The translations under genes were made by a program, and so were the position numbers. Under the pieces are notes generated by a model. The model did not search any database. It saw only the letters and a program-made list of their open reading frames with translations, and was not told where the DNA came from. 64,000 bases of DNA from Helicobacter mesocricetorum (GTDB lineage Bacteria; Campylobacterota; Campylobacteria; Campylobacterales; Helicobacteraceae), in contig NZ_FZPJ01000010.1 of NCBI RefSeq assembly GCF_900198605.1, forward strand, positions 87,283 to 151,282. The letters are read 5' to 3'. Every line of letters starts with the position of its first letter. Within the stretch, counting starts at the first letter, position 1. Shown here one piece after another: positions 8,562 to 18,645 of this stretch.

Positions 8562-10490
8562 ATGAAACAACAAAAACCTAATAATAATCAAGAAAAAAAA
8601 CCCGGCAATTTTTTTAATCAAAATCCCCTTTTGATGTTTGTTATTTTTGCCATCATTGCTATTGTGGTTTTTCGATTTATCTCTCCTAGCGGAGATAGTT
8701 TGAATGCCTTTAATGGAGTTAATACTACTAAAACAATCAATTATTATGAACTAAAGAAACTTATTGAAAACAAAGAAGTTAGCTTTGTAGCTATTGGACA
8801 AACAAACATTAAAGCAACCTCTATGAGCAATGGAAGCAAAATTATTTATAATGCCCAAAGGGTCAATCCCGATAATACGCTTATTCCATTATTGGACGAA
8901 AAAGGCGTAGAATATACAGGCTATAATGAAAGCAATTGGCTTAGTGATATGCTCTTTGGTTGGGTGTTACCTGTTTTTATTTTCTTTGCCATTTGGATGT
9001 TTTTAGCCAATCGTATGCAAAAAAATATGGGCAGTGGAATCTTAGGTATTGGTAGCTCTAAAAAGCTTGTAAATGCCGAAAAACCTAATGTCAAGTTTGA
9101 AGATATGGCAGGGAATGTTGAAGCCAAAGATGAAGTTGTAGAAGTCGTGGATTTTTTAAGAAATCCTGATAGGTATGCTGCCTTGGGAGCAAAGATTCCT
9201 AAAGGTGTGCTTTTAGTTGGTCCTCCAGGGACAGGGAAAACACTTCTTGCAAAAGCAGTCGCAGGGGAGGCGAATGTTCCTTTTTTTTCTGTGAGTGGAA
9301 GTAGTTTTATTGAGATGTTTGTTGGGGTGGGTGCTAGTCGTGTGCGAGATTTGTTTGAAAATGCCAAAAAAGAAGCCCCTAGCATTATCTTCATTGATGA
9401 GATTGATGCTATTGGTAAAAGTCGTGCAGCAGGAGGAATGATAAGCGGAAATGACGAAAGAGAGCAAACCTTAAATCAGCTTTTAGCCGAAATGGATGGA
9501 TTTAGTTCAGATTCCTCCCCTGTTATTGTCCTTGCAGCGACCAATCGCCCCGAAGTTTTAGACCCAGCCCTTTTGCGTCCGGGTAGATTTGATAGACAAG
9601 TTTTGGTAGATAAGCCAGATTTTGAAGGAAGAGTTGAGATTTTAAAGGTGCATATTAAAAATATCAAACTTTCTAAAGATGTAGATTTATTTGAGATTGC
9701 TAAATTAACGGCAGGACTTGCGGGAGCAGATTTGGCAAATATCGTTAATGAGGCAGCCTTACTTGCAGGACGCAATAATAAAAAAGATGTGCAACAAAGT
9801 GATTTTTTAGAAGCTGTGGAGCGAGGCATTGCAGGATTAGAGAAAAAATCTCGAAGAATCTCCCCTAAAGAGAAAAAAATCGTTGCCTATCACGAAAGCG
9901 GACATGCTCTTATTGCAGAAATCACTAAAGGAGCCAAAAAGGTTACGAAAGTTTCTATTATTCCACGAGGTTTAGCGGCACTTGGTTATACGCTTAATAC
10001 ACCAGAAGAGAATAAATACCTTATGCAAAAACACGAATTACTCGCTGAAGTGGATGTGCTGCTTGGAGGGAGAGCGGCTGAAGCGGTATTTTTAGGAGAA
10101 ATCTCAACAGGGGCTAGTAATGATTTAGAGAGAGCCACAGATATTATTAAGGCAATGGTAAGCTATTATGGTATGACAGATGTGGCAGGGCTTATGGTTT
10201 TAGAGAAGCAGAGGAATGTGTTTTTAAATGGTGGGCTTGGAAATTCCAGAGAATACAGCGAAGAAATGGCAGAAAAAATGGATACACATATTAAAAAGGT
10301 ATTAAATGAACGTTTTGAAGCTGTTAAGGAATCTTTAGAAACTTATAGAGAAGCTATTGAAAATATGGTCAAAGAATTATTTGACAAAGAAAATATTGAT
10401 GGAGAAAAAGTTAGAGAAATCATTTCCGCTTATGAAAAAGCCAATAATTTACCAACTCGCTTAGTGGTAGAACAAAAAGAAGAGGCTTAA
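8562..10490 (+). CDS. ftsH: ATP-dependent zinc metalloprotease FtsH
   Basis: A 642-residue membrane-anchored AAA+ protease that degrades membrane proteins and short-lived regulators. Two membrane segments (about 24-40 and 132-150) flank a periplasmic domain. The AAA module has Walker A GPPGTGKT (220-227), Walker [12 protein letters not shown] (about 275-285) and the second region of homology up to RPGRFDR. The zinc site is HESGH (444-448). The length is typical. It sits between prmA and the Psd-like gene, six bases from the latter. Confidence 0.98.
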   Translation: MKQQKPNNNQEKKPGNFFNQNPLLMFVIFAIIAIVVFRFISPSGDSLNAFNGVNTTKTINYYELKKLIENKEVSFVAIGQTNIKATSMSNGSKIIYNAQRVNPDNTLIPLLDEKGVEYTGYNESNWLSDMLFGWVLPVFIFFAIWMFLANRMQKNMGSGILGIGSSKKLVNAEKPNVKFEDMAGNVEAKDEVVEVVDFLRNPDRYAALGAKIPKGVLLVGPPGTGKTLLAKAVAGEANVPFFSVSGSSFIEMFVGVGASRVRDLFENAKKEAPSIIFIDEIDAIGKSRAAGGMISGNDEREQTLNQLLAEMDGFSSDSSPVIVLAATNRPEVLDPALLRPGRFDRQVLVDKPDFEGRVEILKVHIKNIKLSKDVDLFEIAKLTAGLAGADLANIVNEAALLAGRNNKKDVQQSDFLEAVERGIAGLEKKSRRISPKEKKIVAYHESGHALIAEITKGAKKVTKVSIIPRGLAALGYTLNTPEENKYLMQKHELLAEVDVLLGGRAAEAVFLGEISTGASNDLERATDIIKAMVSYYGMTDVAGLMVLEKQRNVFLNGGLGNSREYSEEMAEKMDTHIKKVLNERFEAVKESLETYREAIENMVKELFDKENIDGEKVREIISAYEKANNLPTRLVVEQKEEA

Positions 10491-10496
10491 AAATCA

Positions 10497-11105
10497 ATGA
10501 GAACGACCACGGAAATTATTGCAAGGGAAGGTTGGAAGGCATTAGGTATTGGTGCTAGCATTTTACTGATTAGTTGGCTTTTTTCTTGGGGATTTTTAGC
10601 TTGGCTTGCTTTTATTTTTTTATTAGGTGCTTTGTATTGTTATTATAATCCAGAGAGAATCCCCGAAGATATGGCAGATAATTTAATTTTATCACCCATT
10701 GATGGCAAAGTTGAAAGTATAGAAAAAACAGATAATGCAATTTGTTTAGAGATTAGTAAGCCTATTTATTTTTGTGGGTTATTAAGAATGCCCTTTGAAG
10801 GAAATGCAAAGGAAAAAGAGAAGATTTATGGTGTTTTGAATGCTTCGCCTACTATTGGCGAGAGGACGCTTTTGGAATTTTTTCATACACATTTAGGGAT
10901 TAAAGTCCAGATGTTGATATATCCTAAGTCTTATTGCCATAATCTTCATTTATATTTTGGTGAATCGAAATTTAAAATAGCAGAGAGAATAGGCTTTTTT
11001 CTCAAAGGTAGTGTAAAGATTGATGTTCCTTTAAATACAGAATTAAAAGTTTCTGTTGGGGATAGGATATTTGCTGGTTGCAGTGCTTTAGGTTATGTTT
11101 ATTAA
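10497..11105 (+). CDS. Small phosphatidylserine decarboxylase-like protein lacking the expected Asp/His motif
   Basis: A 202-residue protein with two hydrophobic N-terminal segments (about 15-50). It resembles the small PSD-A type of phosphatidylserine decarboxylase: the N-terminal SPIDGKV (66-72) and the tail IGFFLKGSVKIDVP, where G171-S172 would be the self-cleavage site giving the pyruvoyl group. The region normally reading DVHVNRAP is FCGLLRMP here, so the Asp and His expected for processing and catalysis are absent. It overlaps pssA by one base, so it is tied to phosphatidylserine synthesis. It could be a degenerate decarboxylase or an accessory protein. A homologue sits at the same place in H. 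pylori, as I recall. Confidence 0.65.
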   Translation: MRTTTEIIAREGWKALGIGASILLISWLFSWGFLAWLAFIFLLGALYCYYNPERIPEDMADNLILSPIDGKVESIEKTDNAICLEISKPIYFCGLLRMPFEGNAKEKEKIYGVLNASPTIGERTLLEFFHTHLGIKVQMLIYPKSYCHNLHLYFGESKFKIAERIGFFLKGSVKIDVPLNTELKVSVGDRIFAGCSALGYVY

Positions 11106-11827
11106 TGAAAATTGACCCTTTGTATTTATTGCCAAATCTCTTTACAGGTGTGAGTATTTACCTTGGTGTTTTAAGTATTGCTTATGCTTTTATGGGAAGA
11201 TTTGAGATTGCTTGTTGGTTGATTTTAATAAGTCTTATTTTTGATGGATTAGATGGTAGGGTAGCTCGTTTAACAGGGACAACAAGCAAATTTGGTGTAG
11301 AGTTTGATTCTTTAGCAGATATTGTTGCTTTTGGCGTTGCCCCTGCCATAATTTTATTTTTTTATAGTGGATACCATTATGGCAAGTTTGGTGTGGTGAT
11401 CGCAGGGCTTTATGTTGTCTTTGGTGCTATTAGATTAGCGCGTTTTAATGTTACTACAAATCATAATGAACCTAATATGTTTATTGGATTGCCTATACCA
11501 TCTGCAGCAGTTTTTATCGTGGGTTGGTTACTTTTTGAAATAAATTTTTCTAAAACTTATCCAGAAATTTCAGAATATATTTTAAGGTTTTTAATTGCAT
11601 CAAGTTTGTTAATAGCTCTTTTAATGGTTAGCAATGTCCGTTATCCAAGTTTCAAAAAGATGAATTTTGAAAAAGTAAATTTTGGGAAAATTGTTATATT
11701 GTTAATGGTTATTTTAGCGGTTTTATTTATTTATCCTATTTATACGATTGTTGTTGGGATTACTTGTTATGTGTTATTTGGTCCTCTAAGGGCTTTTTAT
11801 CATCTTTTGAAAAGACGTTTTGTCTAA
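11105..11827 (+). CDS. pssA: CDP-diacylglycerol-serine O-phosphatidyltransferase PssA
   Basis: A 240-residue integral membrane enzyme making phosphatidylserine from CDP-diacylglycerol and serine. The CDP-alcohol phosphotransferase signature is perfect: D50-G51-x2-A54-R55-x8-G64-x3-D68-x3-D72. Several membrane helices follow. The ATG at 11105 is chosen over an in-frame start nine codons earlier because it overlaps the upstream stop (TAATG) and gives the usual N-terminus MKIDPLYLLPNLFTG. Phosphatidylserine is the precursor of phosphatidylethanolamine. Confidence 0.95.
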   Translation: MKIDPLYLLPNLFTGVSIYLGVLSIAYAFMGRFEIACWLILISLIFDGLDGRVARLTGTTSKFGVEFDSLADIVAFGVAPAIILFFYSGYHYGKFGVVIAGLYVVFGAIRLARFNVTTNHNEPNMFIGLPIPSAAVFIVGWLLFEINFSKTYPEISEYILRFLIASSLLIALLMVSNVRYPSFKKMNFEKVNFGKIVILLMVILAVLFIYPIYTIVVGITCYVLFGPLRAFYHLLKRRFV

Positions 11828-11873
11828 GGGATAATAGTGAGAGTTTGTTGTATTTGGCATTATAGTTATATTT

Positions 11874-11960
11874 TTAAAAACCTTTTAACATTTTGTAGGC
11901 TACTTCCTCTGCAATTTTCTCTTTAAATTCATCTAAACCCTCTTCTAAGAAAATATAATT
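11874..11960 (-). pseudogene. Possible C-terminal gene remnant between pssA and leuA
   Basis: On the minus strand a frame of 28 sense codons ends in TAA at 11874 and is closed upstream by a stop codon. It reads with protein-like composition, including EEGLDEFKEKIAEEVAYKML, an amphipathic helix rich in charged residues. There is no start codon with a ribosome binding site, and it underlies the leuA ribosome binding site region. This may be the tail of a lost gene. I cannot identify the family, and chance is possible at this length. Confidence 0.25.
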
Positions 11961-11973
11961 TTAAGGAAATACT

Positions 11974-13515
11974 ATGGAAATGATAAAAATTTTTGATACA
12001 ACATTAAGAGATGGCGAACAAAGTCCCGGTGCCTCAATGAATACTGAGGAAAAAATCAAAGTCGCACTTGCGCTAGAAAAATTAGGAGTTGATGTGATTG
12101 AGGCGGGATTTGCCGCTGCTAGTCCCGGGGATTATGAGGCGATCTTTAGAATCTCTGAAACCCTCAAGAAAACAACTATCTGCTCACTTGCAAGGGCAAT
12201 CCCAAAAGATATAGAAACGGCTGCTAGGGCTTTAGAAAAAGCCACTTCTAAAAGGATTCATACTTTTATTGCCACAAGCCCTATTCATATGGAATATAAG
12301 CTTAAGATGCAACCTGCTGAAGTGCTTAAAAGGGCTATGGAAGCTGTGAAGCTTGCTAAGAGTTATTGTGAAGATGTAGAGTTTAGCTGCGAAGATGCCT
12401 GTCGAAGTGATATAGGGTTTTTAAAAGAAATGGCACTTGCGGTCATTGAAGCTGGAGCTACTACGCTTAATTTGCCCGATACCGTGGGTTATCGCCTCCC
12501 TTTTGAGATAGGCTCTATTATCCAAGAAATGAAAAAATGCGTTGGAGATCGTGCGGTTTTATCCGTGCATTGTCATAATGATTTAGGCTTGGCTGTTGCT
12601 AATGCCATTGCTGGGATTCAAAATGGGGCAAGACAAGTGGAATGCACTATTAATGGACTAGGAGAGAGGGCTGGGAATACTGCTTTAGAAGAAGTGGTAA
12701 TGATTTTAAAAACGCGTCAAGATATTTTTGGGGATTTAGATACGCGTATTAATACCAAAGAAATTTATGCTTGTAGTAAGCTTGTCGCAGATATTACAGG
12801 GATATGCCCACAGCCTAATAAGGCAATTGTTGGCAAAAACGCATTCGCACACGAAAGCGGGATTCATCAAGATGGAATGCTAAAGCATAGGGAAACTTAT
12901 GAGATTATGAAAAGAAGTGATATTGGAATACCCGAAAATAATGGTTTGATTTTAGGTAAGCATAGCGGTAGAGCAGCCTTTAAGGATAAATTAGAGAGCT
13001 TAGGTTTTAGTGGAATTTCTCAAGAATCTTTGGATGTTGCTTTTGAGAGATTTAAAACGCTTTGTGATAGAAAAAAGGAAGTTTATGATGAGGATATACG
13101 TTCGATTATGACAGAGGAATCCACAAAGATACCGCAGATTTTTGAACTTGTGAGTTTGCAGATTAGCACTTGTTCTAATGGATTTCCTTATGCAGCAATT
13201 TGTATCCAAAAAGATAATGGACAAAAGGTCGATGCAGCCATAGGTAATGGAAGTGTGGATGCGATTTTAAAAACCATTGATAGGATTAGCGGCTATAATG
13301 GAGTATTAAAGGATTATAGAGTTGAAGCTGTGAGTGAAGGTAAAGATGCTTTAGCCAAGGTAGTGGTAAAAGTAGAGTTTGACCCAAATAAACCAGCGGT
13401 GATTGGACACGGATTGCATCTTGATACTTTACAAGCGACCGCTAGAGCTTATATTGGCGCACTTAATAGCTATTTGCGTATGAAAGAGTTAATTGTTGCT
13501 AAGAAAATGCGCTAA
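11974..13515 (+). CDS. leuA: 2-isopropylmalate synthase LeuA
   Basis: A 513-residue enzyme condensing acetyl-CoA with 2-oxoisovalerate, the first step of leucine synthesis. The N-terminal TIM barrel carries [16 protein letters not shown] and the metal/substrate motifs [14 protein letters not shown] and [11 protein letters not shown]. The region [13 protein letters not shown] follows. The C-terminal 150 or so residues form the LeuA allosteric domain that binds leucine. AAGGAAA precedes the ATG; a second ATG two codons later is also possible. The last four bases overlap the convergent AEC gene. No leuBCD is seen nearby. Confidence 0.96.
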   Translation: MEMIKIFDTTLRDGEQSPGASMNTEEKIKVALALEKLGVDVIEAGFAAASPGDYEAIFRISETLKKTTICSLARAIPKDIETAARALEKATSKRIHTFIATSPIHMEYKLKMQPAEVLKRAMEAVKLAKSYCEDVEFSCEDACRSDIGFLKEMALAVIEAGATTLNLPDTVGYRLPFEIGSIIQEMKKCVGDRAVLSVHCHNDLGLAVANAIAGIQNGARQVECTINGLGERAGNTALEEVVMILKTRQDIFGDLDTRINTKEIYACSKLVADITGICPQPNKAIVGKNAFAHESGIHQDGMLKHRETYEIMKRSDIGIPENNGLILGKHSGRAAFKDKLESLGFSGISQESLDVAFERFKTLCDRKKEVYDEDIRSIMTEESTKIPQIFELVSLQISTCSNGFPYAAICIQKDNGQKVDAAIGNGSVDAILKTIDRISGYNGVLKDYRVEAVSEGKDALAKVVVKVEFDPNKPAVIGHGLHLDTLQATARAYIGALNSYLRMKELIVAKKMR

Positions 13516-14432
13516 ATCCATAGGATACTTAAAATATAATTCAAAAAAGGGATGCTAAGTAATGAAAATAAAATGCCAAATGCAATAGAGCTTATAGCAA
13601 GGTTTGAATCTAATTTAGCTTTCATAATTATGGCTCCAGCTAAAGTCATTGTTGGCATTGCGGATTCTAAAATCGCTACTTTTGTAGCGGTATTAAATTC
13701 TATGTTTATAATCATTGCTAAGACAATAAATATAAAAGGCGCAAAAACCGTTTTGCAAAAAATTACAAGCATTGCACTTTTATAAGAAGCCATAATCGCA
13801 TTAAAGCTAAGACCAAGTCCGATAGAAAAAAGGGCAATAGGAGTAGCGGTGCTACCAAAAATTTCTATGGGAGAGAAGATAAAATCAGGAATGGGAAAGA
13901 GTCTTAGCAAAAATCCTAATGCTAAAGCAATAAAAGGTGGAAACTTCATAATTTTTTTAATATTTTCCCAAAAATTTATTTTTTGATGAGTGCCTAAAGC
14001 AAGGATAAAAGGACTTAAAAGCAACATAGGTAAAGCAGTAGCCAAAGCATCATAAAAAATAGCTTCCCCAATAAAGCTTTCACCATAAATACCAGCAATT
14101 ATAGGGATACCTACAAAGAGTGTATTACCAAAACTTGTGAGTAAAAATATACTAACTAGAGTGGCTTTAGAAAACTTTAGGATGTAGCCTAAAATCACAG
14201 CAAAAACCCCAGCAATCAAACAAGAAATACAGCCTATACCAACAAGGAGCAATAAAGAAGTTTTAAAGTCTAAATGGTAAATTTTGTCAAAAACAAGGCA
14301 AGGAAGGGCAAAGATAATAACAAAATCTAAGAACATTCGGGATTGTTTCTGCCTTAAAATATTACTTCGTTTGGCAATATATCCAGCAAATAAGAGAGAA
14401 AAAATTGTGAATAAAGGATTAAAGATAAACAT
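13512..14432 (-). CDS. AEC family permease (auxin efflux carrier-like)
   Basis: A 306-residue hydrophobic protein with about ten membrane segments in two similar halves, as in the AEC family of bile/arsenite/riboflavin-type transporters. [12 protein letters not shown] at the N-terminus and [11 protein letters not shown] and [14 protein letters not shown] later match the family pattern. Family members export or import small organic acids such as malate or malonate; the substrate here is unknown. It lies between convergent leuA and upstream htrA on the same strand, and a leucine-pathway link is not shown. Confidence 0.8.
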   Translation of the reverse strand: MFIFNPLFTIFSLLFAGYIAKRSNILRQKQSRMFLDFVIIFALPCLVFDKIYHLDFKTSLLLLVGIGCISCLIAGVFAVILGYILKFSKATLVSIFLLTSFGNTLFVGIPIIAGIYGESFIGEAIFYDALATALPMLLLSPFILALGTHQKINFWENIKKIMKFPPFIALALGFLLRLFPIPDFIFSPIEIFGSTATPIALFSIGLGLSFNAIMASYKSAMLVIFCKTVFAPFIFIVLAMIINIEFNTATKVAILESAMPTMTLAGAIIMKAKLDSNLAISSIAFGILFSLLSIPFLNYILSILWI

Positions 14433-14478
14433 TTCTTGCCTTTTTCAAGGATGGCTATGCTCCAAAATGGAGACAAAG

Positions 14479-15891
14479 TTAGCGCACGACTATGCTAAAG
14501 ATTCTCCCTGCGCGGTTAATTAGCATTCGCTTAGATTGCCCTTTATAGCGATTAAGTGCTTCATTGAAGCTTTGTGTGTCTTTAATGCTAAAGCTTTCTA
14601 CTTGTGTGATAATATCGCCCTCGACAAAACCAACTTCTTCGGCTTTGCTCTCTTGTTGAACTTTGGTTACAAAAACACCTTGTAAATTATTTGGGATTCT
14701 AAAACGCGTTTTAATTTCTGCATTTAATGTGGTTACCTCTAAGCCATTAATTCCTCCAACTGCACTTCCACTTGAATTTGTATTATTGGGAGCTTTTGTG
14801 AGTGTGAGGTTAAGTGTTTGTTCTTTTTTGTCGCGGATAATTGTTAGAGTTACTTTATCTTTTGGGTTGTAGGTTCCAATGATATTTTTAAGTTCTGCTG
14901 CGGATCTAATGGCTCTTCCATTGACTTTTGTGATTAAATCCCATACTTTTAAACCGGCTTTTTGAGCTGGAGAGTCTTTTTCTATGGAAATAATCACAGC
15001 ACCCTTTTCTTCTTTATAAACATCTTGTAAATCATTATTCACATCTTGAATCCCAACTCCTAAATACCCGCGTTCAATCGTGCCTTTTTCGATTAAGGTT
15101 TTAGAAATCTTTTTGACCATTTCAGAGGGGATAGCAAACCCAATGCCGTGGTTTCCTCCTGTTCTTGAAAGAATAGCGGTATTAATCCCTATTAATCCCC
15201 CCCTGCTATCTACCAAAGCACCTCCACTATTTCCGGGATTAATGGAAGCATCAGTTTGGATGAAGTTTTCATAATCATTAATTCCAATTCCTGTTTTATT
15301 AAGCGCAGAGATAATTCCTTGTGTTACACTCTCCCCAACTCCAAAGGGATTCCCAATAGCAAAAACAATATCTCCTACTTGAGCGTCATTGCTAGAGGCA
15401 AACTTTAAAAATGGAAGATTTTTAGTATTGATTTTGATAATAGCCAAATCACTTTTTTCATCTTTTCCGATGACTTTTGCTTCATATTCTTTATTGGATT
15501 CTGGAAGAGCTACTAAAATCTTATCTGCACCATCAATAACATGGTTGTTGGTTACAATGTAGCCATCTGAAGAGATAATAGTTCCACTCCCTAAACTTCG
15601 CTCAATCCTATCTTGTGGTATGATAGCACCAAAGGCATCACCAAAAAATTGTTTAAAAAATGGATCGTTTAAAAGAGGGTGTCCTTGAATATTAGGAGCC
15701 TTGATCTTTTTTTGTGTAGAGATATTAACAACTGCATTCTTAGCTTCTTTGATGGAATCATAGTAAGAGTAAATAGTGTTTTGTGAAACATCTGGCGTTT
15801 CTCTTGAGGTGATGCTAGGAAGCTCGGCTACTTCAAAGGCATAAAGATTACCGGTTAATAAGGCACTTAAAAATAAGATTTGAACTTTCAT
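14479..15891 (-). CDS. htrA: Periplasmic serine protease HtrA/DegQ
   Basis: A 470-residue protease and chaperone of the periplasm. An 18-residue signal peptide ends at LYA. The trypsin-like domain has the triad H117 (TNNHVID), D148 (EKSDLAIIK) and S222 (GNSGGAL). Two PDZ domains follow, at about 270-355 and 385-465. AAGGAGA lies before the ATG. Secreted HtrA of Helicobacter and Campylobacter cleaves E-cadherin, so a virulence role is possible but not visible here. A seven-G run lies in the coding strand near 15197-15203. Confidence 0.96.
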   Translation of the reverse strand: MKVQILFLSALLTGNLYAFEVAELPSITSRETPDVSQNTIYSYYDSIKEAKNAVVNISTQKKIKAPNIQGHPLLNDPFFKQFFGDAFGAIIPQDRIERSLGSGTIISSDGYIVTNNHVIDGADKILVALPESNKEYEAKVIGKDEKSDLAIIKINTKNLPFLKFASSNDAQVGDIVFAIGNPFGVGESVTQGIISALNKTGIGINDYENFIQTDASINPGNSGGALVDSRGGLIGINTAILSRTGGNHGIGFAIPSEMVKKISKTLIEKGTIERGYLGVGIQDVNNDLQDVYKEEKGAVIISIEKDSPAQKAGLKVWDLITKVNGRAIRSAAELKNIIGTYNPKDKVTLTIIRDKKEQTLNLTLTKAPNNTNSSGSAVGGINGLEVTTLNAEIKTRFRIPNNLQGVFVTKVQQESKAEEVGFVEGDIITQVESFSIKDTQSFNEALNRYKGQSKRMLINRAGRIFSIVVR

Positions 15892-15968
15892 TGTATTGTC
15901 TCCTTAAGTAAAATCTATCTGGCATTATCACAAAAAAATAGTAAATAAATAAATAATAATGCGAAATT

Positions 15969-17144
15969 TTACACATTGTTTTGCGATAAAGAGTTACTTT
16001 TGAAAGTATCAATAAATTTAATGCAGATAGTTAAAAAAATGCCCTCTAAAATAGCTGCAAGAATGAAGACGTAATATTCTTCATTGCTGATAGCATTGAA
16101 TTGTCTTCCAAGTTGTGCAGTAGCTACAAGGAAGGTTAAAGGCATAGAATGGCTAAAGGCGAAAAGAATGGTTTTTTTATAGCTTTTAAAATAGTTTTTA
16201 TAAGCAATAAGTGCAGCTATAACTCTTAGAGAAACCATTATAAAAATAATAGAAAATGTTTGCGAGAAGAGACTTGGGTTTTTAATGATAAGTTTTAAAT
16301 CTAAAGTGGAGCCTACATAAATAAAAAATAATGGAATAAAAAAACCAAATCCAAAATCATTGAGTTTTTTGCTTAAGCCCTTTTGGTGGCGGAAATAAGT
16401 AGCAAGAATCATACCTGCTAAAAACGCACCTAAAACGGTTTCTAATTCCAAAATTTGCACAATTCCAATCATTGATAAAAAAAGCATAATAGAAAACCGA
16501 ATATCTTGATTTTTATTAGAATCTTTAGGAATAGCAAGGAACTTCAAAGTCGGAAACCACCAAAAAAGTATATCTGCAATTTTAAAAATTCCTATAATAG
16601 CGGTTAAAAAAGCAAACAAAACAAAAAGTATTTCATAAAGTTTCCAAGTCAATCCATAAGAATAAGTTCCATTTAAAACCACTAAGACAATAATGCTAAT
16701 AAGCTCACCTAAGATTCCAACATTGAGTGCAAGTTGTAGCCACGAAGTATTTTTGGGGTATTCTTTAAGCAATGCCATAATCATACCCAAGCTCATAACA
16801 GGTAGCGCAATAACATAAAATTCACTTAAATCTTCATAAAGGACATAAAGTAGTGCTATTGCATAAATAATAAACAAATAAAGACTAGCAGATTTTAAAA
16901 AATTCCATCCAAGCTTTTTTAGTGCTTTTAAATCAACCTCTAATCCACACAAAAACATTAAAAACAAAAATCCAATATGTGCTATAAACTCTAAAGAAGA
17001 GGAATGTGTAAAAAAATTACAATAAAAAGCAAAAGAGCCTAAGAGAATTTCTGTTACAACTAAAGGGATTTTGGTAAGAGAACTAAGAAAGGGGGCAATA
17101 ACAATTAACAAAGAAATGATGCCAAAAGTAAGAATATTCTCCAC
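15969..17144 (-). CDS. Cation/proton antiporter, CPA2 (Kef/NapA-like) family
   Basis: About 391 residues with roughly eleven or twelve membrane segments. The N-terminal half matches CPA2 exchangers (KIPLVVTEILLGS, then GFLFLMFLCGLEVDLKAL), and VLGAFLAGMIL is the other conserved membrane motif. No C-terminal RCK/TrkA-N domain is present, so it is a short, membrane-only form. I prefer the GTG at 17144 because AAAGGGGAG lies just upstream. A longer frame reaches a TTG at 17183 and would extend into the divergent promoter region. Ion specificity cannot be read from the sequence. Confidence 0.82.
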   Translation of the reverse strand: MENILTFGIISLLIVIAPFLSSLTKIPLVVTEILLGSFAFYCNFFTHSSSLEFIAHIGFLFLMFLCGLEVDLKALKKLGWNFLKSASLYLFIIYAIALLYVLYEDLSEFYVIALPVMSLGMIMALLKEYPKNTSWLQLALNVGILGELISIIVLVVLNGTYSYGLTWKLYEILFVLFAFLTAIIGIFKIADILFWWFPTLKFLAIPKDSNKNQDIRFSIMLFLSMIGIVQILELETVLGAFLAGMILATYFRHQKGLSKKLNDFGFGFFIPLFFIYVGSTLDLKLIIKNPSLFSQTFSIIFIMVSLRVIAALIAYKNYFKSYKKTILFAFSHSMPLTFLVATAQLGRQFNAISNEEYYVFILAAILEGIFLTICIKFIDTFKSNSLSQNNV

Positions 17145-17267
17145 AAACTCCCCTTTGTAAGATTGGATTTTGAAGTATAACAAAAGCTTGTTAAAAGAAT
17201 GTTTTTATTTTTGTTGGGATACTTGCTTATGGTAAAATACTTTATCGTTTCATCTAGGAATTTGGTT

Positions 17268-18581
17268 GTGGAGAAAAGTGTTTTTAATTCTTTATTGCCT
17301 TCTTTTAAAGAGCAAGAACAAAAAGTGCAGATTCTAAAAAAGCAATGTATTTTAAAAAGAGGAATGTATTACTTTGATTGGACGGCGAGTGGATTGGCAG
17401 CTTATTGCGTAGAGAAAAGGATTCAAAATATTTTACCTTTTTATGCCAACACACATTCTGAAAGCTCAAAGCATTCTGAAATAATGGGTAGAATTTATCA
17501 AAATAGTCGTGCAATTATTAGTAAATCTTTTGGTCTTGATGAGAGTTATGCCCTAATCTCTTGTGGGTTTGGCTCAAGCTCTGCTATTAAAAAGTTTCAA
17601 GAGATTATGGGGATTTATATCCCTCCTAAAACTAAACAAGTCTTTAGTAGTGCTTTAAAATCTTTAGAGTTGCCTTTAGTGATTGTTGGTCCTTTTGAAC
17701 ATCATAGTAACGAATTAAGTTTTAGGGAGGGGCTTTGTGAAGTCGTTAGGATTCCTCTTAATGAACTTGGATTGGTGGATTTAGAGTTTTTAGAATCAAC
17801 ATTAAAACAAAATGCAGGGAGAAAAATCATTGCTTCTTTTGCTTTAGTTTCTAATGTAAGTGGGATTATTGCTCCTTTTGTAGAAATTTCTAATTTAGTG
17901 AGAAGCTATGGAGGAATTATGTGCTATGATATGGCAAGTTCTTCAGCATATTTTGATATACCTTGCGATTTTTATGATGTTGCTTTTCTTTCTCCTCATA
18001 AGCTTTTAGGTGGAGTTTGTAGTAGCGGAGTATTAATTATAAAACGCGCTTTAATTGATAAGACACTTTCCCCCACTTTCTGTGGTGGAGGTGTAGTAGG
18101 CTATGTTTCACGCACTAGTGCTAGATATTTTGCTGATGAAGAGGTTAGGGAAGAGGCAGGGACTCCGGGTATATTAGAGTTTATAAGAGGAGGATTGGCG
18201 TATTTGTTACGTGATGAGATTGATAAGCAATGGATTTTGGAATATAAAGAAGAAATTGCTAGGAGCTTTAAGGAATTTCTAGGCAATGAGAAGAATATTA
18301 TTAGCTATGGTAATTTAGATTATAATGCTCTAGGAATCTTTTCTTTTAATATTATCAATAAATCCCCTTATGAGATGGCAAAAATTCTCTCACAAGAATA
18401 TGGCATTCTTTTACGCGCTGGTTGTTCTTGTGCGGGACCTTATGGACACGATTTATTGGGGCTAGAGGATAATCAGACATTTTTGCAAAAGCCCGGTTGG
18501 ATTCGTGTAAGTTTGCATTATACACACACATATAAAGATATAAAATATTTATGCAACGTCCTAAAGAGACTTTGTCGTTAA
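17268..18581 (+). CDS. Class V aminotransferase (cysteine desulfurase-like PLP enzyme)
   Basis: The fold type I PLP enzyme has AFLSPHKLLGG, where the Lys after SPH binds PLP, and ILLRAGCSCAGPYG, the region holding the catalytic Cys in cysteine desulfurases. This resembles the Csd/SufS-like group rather than NifS/IscS. The frame is open from an ATG at 17199, but that stretch is a hydrophobic run over a promoter-like sequence (TATGGTAAAAT). I choose the GTG at 17268, which has AGGAA seven bases upstream and gives 437 residues. It stands alone, divergent from the antiporter, with no sulfur acceptor gene beside it. Confidence 0.78.
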   Translation: MEKSVFNSLLPSFKEQEQKVQILKKQCILKRGMYYFDWTASGLAAYCVEKRIQNILPFYANTHSESSKHSEIMGRIYQNSRAIISKSFGLDESYALISCGFGSSSAIKKFQEIMGIYIPPKTKQVFSSALKSLELPLVIVGPFEHHSNELSFREGLCEVVRIPLNELGLVDLEFLESTLKQNAGRKIIASFALVSNVSGIIAPFVEISNLVRSYGGIMCYDMASSSAYFDIPCDFYDVAFLSPHKLLGGVCSSGVLIIKRALIDKTLSPTFCGGGVVGYVSRTSARYFADEEVREEAGTPGILEFIRGGLAYLLRDEIDKQWILEYKEEIARSFKEFLGNEKNIISYGNLDYNALGIFSFNIINKSPYEMAKILSQEYGILLRAGCSCAGPYGHDLLGLEDNQTFLQKPGWIRVSLHYTHTYKDIKYLCNVLKRLCR

Positions 18582-18645
18582 TCTTTTAGGTTTGCTAAAG
18601 TTCTTTTAAAATAAAATCAAACAAAGACTTTAATTAGGAGTTTTT

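Noticed and set aside
15197..15203. Seven-base C run (G7 in coding strand) in htrA
   Set aside because: It encodes the conserved Gly-Gly near the protease active site, and at seven bases it is short for a contingency tract.
17199..17267. N-terminal extension of the class V aminotransferase as a signal or membrane anchor
   Set aside because: The segment overlaps a promoter-like sequence, lacks a ribosome binding site, and a GTG with AGGAA upstream gives a normal enzyme start.
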